Assembly (NCBI GenBank): GCA_966250335.1
Contig: CBINGZ010000012.1
Span: 1 to 64,000 of the forward strand
Origin: OLB7 sp966250335
Lineage (GTDB): Bacteria; Bacteroidota; Ignavibacteria; OLB7
DNA length: 64,000 nucleotides
Direction: 5' to 3'
Below, one piece after another: positions 62,518-64,000 of the stretch; positions within the stretch are counted from its first letter, which is position 1, and each line of letters opens with the position of its first letter. The notes beneath the pieces were generated by a model that saw nothing but the letters and a program-made list of their open reading frames with translations, had not been told where the DNA came from and did not search any database. Position numbers and translations under genes: made by a program.

Positions 62518-63534
62518 TCACACCGCCGCCTGCGGACGGAACTTCCGACAGTACCATTGGACCGTCGATCGGAGCGCCTCCTGGAACGATATTTCCGCCC
62601 TCCACCCGAGCTCGTTCTCGATCTTCGAGGGATCGACGGCATAGCGCTGATCGTGCCCCGGCCTGTCGGCCACGAACGTTATCAGGTCGCGGCTGCGGGC
62701 CCCGGCGCGCCCCTCCCCCTCTTCGTCGATGATGTCGCAGATCATCCCGACGAGATCGATGTTCCTCCGCTCGTTCCGGGCTCCGACCCCGTAGGTCTCT
62801 CCGGCGCGTCCCTTGTGATAGACGGTGTCGAGCGCGGCGCAGTGATCCTCCACGTAGAGCCACTCGCGGACGTTGGAGCCGTCGCCGTAGACCGGGATGG
62901 GACGCCCGTCGAGGACCGAGGAGATGACGGTGGGGATCAGCTTCTCGCGGTGCTGGCGCGGCCCGAAGTTGTTGGCGCAGTTGGTCGTGACGGTGTTCAG
63001 GCCGTAGGTGTGATGCCACGCCCTGACCAGATGGTCGCTCCCCGCCTTCGAGGCGGAGTAGGGACTGTTCGGCGCGTACTGGCTCTCCTCGGTGAAATAT
63101 CCCTCGCTCCCGAGGGTGCCGTAGACCTCGTCGGTGGAGACATGGAGAAACCGCTTCGCGGGATCGGCCCCCCAGAGCGCCCGCGCCTCCTCGAGCAGAT
63201 TGAACGTCCCGATGACGTTGGTCCGGATGAACTCCCCCGGCGAGCTGATGCTGTTGTCGACATGCGACTCGGCCGCGAGATGGAAGACGCCGGAGGGCTC
63301 GAACTCCCGGAAGAGCTCGCGAAGCCCCTCCCGGTCGACGATGCTCAGGTGACGGAAGATGTAGCGGGGATCATCCTCCACTCCGGCCAGGTTCTCCCGA
63401 TCGGCCGCATAGGTCAGCGCGTCGATATTGACGATCCTCCAGTCGGGATGGCGGTCGAGGAGCCGGAGCACCAGGTTCGAGCCGATGAAGCCGCAGCCGC
63501 CGGTGACGAAGATCGTGTTCGTCGCGGCGCTCAT
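62518..63534 (-). CDS. rfbB: dTDP-glucose 4,6-dehydratase
   Basis: A 338-residue extended short-chain dehydrogenase that makes dTDP-4-keto-6-deoxyglucose. Landmarks: IFVTGGCGFIGSNLVLRLLD, VNIDALTYAADRENLAGVED, HLAAESHVDNSISSPGEFIR, HVSTDEVYGTLG, SPYSASKAGSDHLVRAWHHT and NCANNFGPRQHREKLIPTVI. The Tyr/Lys pair is present. No rfbA, rfbC or rfbD is in the window, so the dTDP sugar made downstream is not known. Its start overlaps the next gene's stop by 4 bases (63531-63534). Confidence 0.95.
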   Translation of the reverse strand: MSAATNTIFVTGGCGFIGSNLVLRLLDRHPDWRIVNIDALTYAADRENLAGVEDDPRYIFRHLSIVDREGLRELFREFEPSGVFHLAAESHVDNSISSPGEFIRTNVIGTFNLLEEARALWGADPAKRFLHVSTDEVYGTLGSEGYFTEESQYAPNSPYSASKAGSDHLVRAWHHTYGLNTVTTNCANNFGPRQHREKLIPTVISSVLDGRPIPVYGDGSNVREWLYVEDHCAALDTVYHKGRAGETYGVGARNERRNIDLVGMICDIIDEEGEGRAGARSRDLITFVADRPGHDQRYAVDPSKIENELGWRAEISFQEALRSTVQWYCRKFRPQAAV

Positions 63535-64000
63535 GCGGCCCCTCCGGCGATCACGGGACGGGCGTTCCGGGGATCGCGCTCGGCGTACCAGTTCACGGTC
63601 CGTTCCACCCCCTGCTCGAACGAGACGAGGGGCCGGTAGCCGGTGGCGTTGCTGAACTTGTCGATGGCGGCGAAGGAGTGCTTGATATCACCCAGCCGGG
63701 GCTCGGCGTAGATCGGATCGATCGACGTTCCCAGAACCCGGTTCAGTTCCCCCACCAGACGGTTGAGCGAGATCCTGTCGTGACAGGCGGCGTTGAAGAC
63801 CTCCCCCGCCACGCCGCTCTCGGCCGCGGCGGCCAGCAGGTTCGCCTGGACGACGTTGTCGACGTAGGTGAAATCGCGCGTCTGCTCGCCGTCGCCGTAG
63901 ATCATGGGGCGCGCGCCGCTCCGCATCAGATCGATGAACTTCGGGATCACCGCCGAGTACTGGCTGTTGGGGTCCTGCGAGGGACCGAAGACGTTGAAAT
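63531..64000 (-). CDS. C-terminal part of a UDP-GlcNAc/UDP-glucose 4-epimerase-like protein (runs off the window)
   Basis: The reading is open to the window edge; the visible 156 residues start at FNVFGPSQDPNSQYSAVIPK and contain YGDGEQTRDFTYVDNVVQAN, VFNAACHDRISLNRLVGELN and GYRPLVSFEQGVERTVNWY. This is the C-terminal half of an extended short-chain dehydrogenase of the WbpP/TviC type, which interconverts UDP-GlcNAc/UDP-GalNAc or their uronic acids. The N-terminal NAD-binding half lies outside. It is coupled to rfbB by an ATGA-like 4-base overlap. Confidence 0.85.
   Translation of the reverse strand, partial: FNVFGPSQDPNSQYSAVIPKFIDLMRSGARPMIYGDGEQTRDFTYVDNVVQANLLAAAAESGVAGEVFNAACHDRISLNRLVGELNRVLGTSIDPIYAEPRLGDIKHSFAAIDKFSNATGYRPLVSFEQGVERTVNWYAERDPRNARPVIAGGAA

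Overview
The window reads as a GC-rich member of the wider Bacteroidota/Chlorobiota group, possibly a Kapabacteria- or Ignavibacteria-like lineage; this is an inference. Supporting signs are type IX secretion (T9SS)-style C-terminal sorting domains, a BatA-type membrane protein, a 31-residue COX24/AURKAIP1-like basic protein, a gmhA-hddA-hddC heptose module, and promoters of the Bacteroidota form TTTG-N20-TAnnTTTG (18413-18444 on minus, 19888-19919 on plus). No rRNA, tRNA, CRISPR array or intact insertion sequence was seen.

Positions 1-25 kb hold mixed housekeeping and surface genes: the start of a lipoprotein gene, a frameshifted remnant of a T9SS sorting domain, nhaA, a DUF389 membrane protein, a BatA/vWA protein with a TPR partner, polA, a Tat-exported metallophosphoesterase, a large reprolysin-type metalloprotease, a choice-of-anchor D protein, a fumarylacetoacetate hydrolase-family enzyme, a lipoprotein, an HU-like protein with a zinc-ribbon/TPR partner, the 31-residue protein, an argD-like aminotransferase, a MoxR/magnesium-chelatase-type ATPase, a heptosyltransferase-family protein and a Fic protein.

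Positions 25.4-39 kb hold a minus-strand polysaccharide locus read from right to left. It starts with a polyprenyl-phosphate sugar-1-phosphate transferase and continues through a Gfo/Idh/MocA oxidoreductase, an unknown protein, a DUF354 protein, an FkbM methyltransferase, 2-oxoacid dehydrogenase E1 alpha and E1 beta, and a fusion of a lipoyl domain, an E1/E3-binding domain and a NeuD/PglD-type acyltransferase. It ends with a nucleotide-sugar epimerase, hddC, hddA, gmhA and an aldo/keto reductase. The E1-E1-lipoyl-acyltransferase set is the most unusual thing here. It looks like a 2-oxoacid dehydrogenase whose normal acyl-CoA-forming E2 core has been replaced by a sugar acyltransferase, so it may pass an acyl group made from a 2-oxoacid straight to a sugar.

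Positions 41.5-64 kb hold a second minus-strand polysaccharide locus with two asparagine synthetases, several glycosyltransferases, a Wzy-like polymerase, a Wzx-like flippase, another FkbM methyltransferase, RfbB-type dTDP-glucose 4,6-dehydratase, a LegB-like 4,6-dehydratase, a sugar nucleotidyltransferase, a DegT aminotransferase and several epimerases. Together these suggest a Wzx/Wzy-type glycan containing heptose and amino-deoxy sugars; the amino sugar is a plausible acceptor for the lipoyl-linked acyltransferase. Between the two loci lie a coiled-coil/TPR membrane protein and an APH-type kinase. A composite palindromic repeat occurs at 36392, 41251 and 50896, at joints between gene modules.
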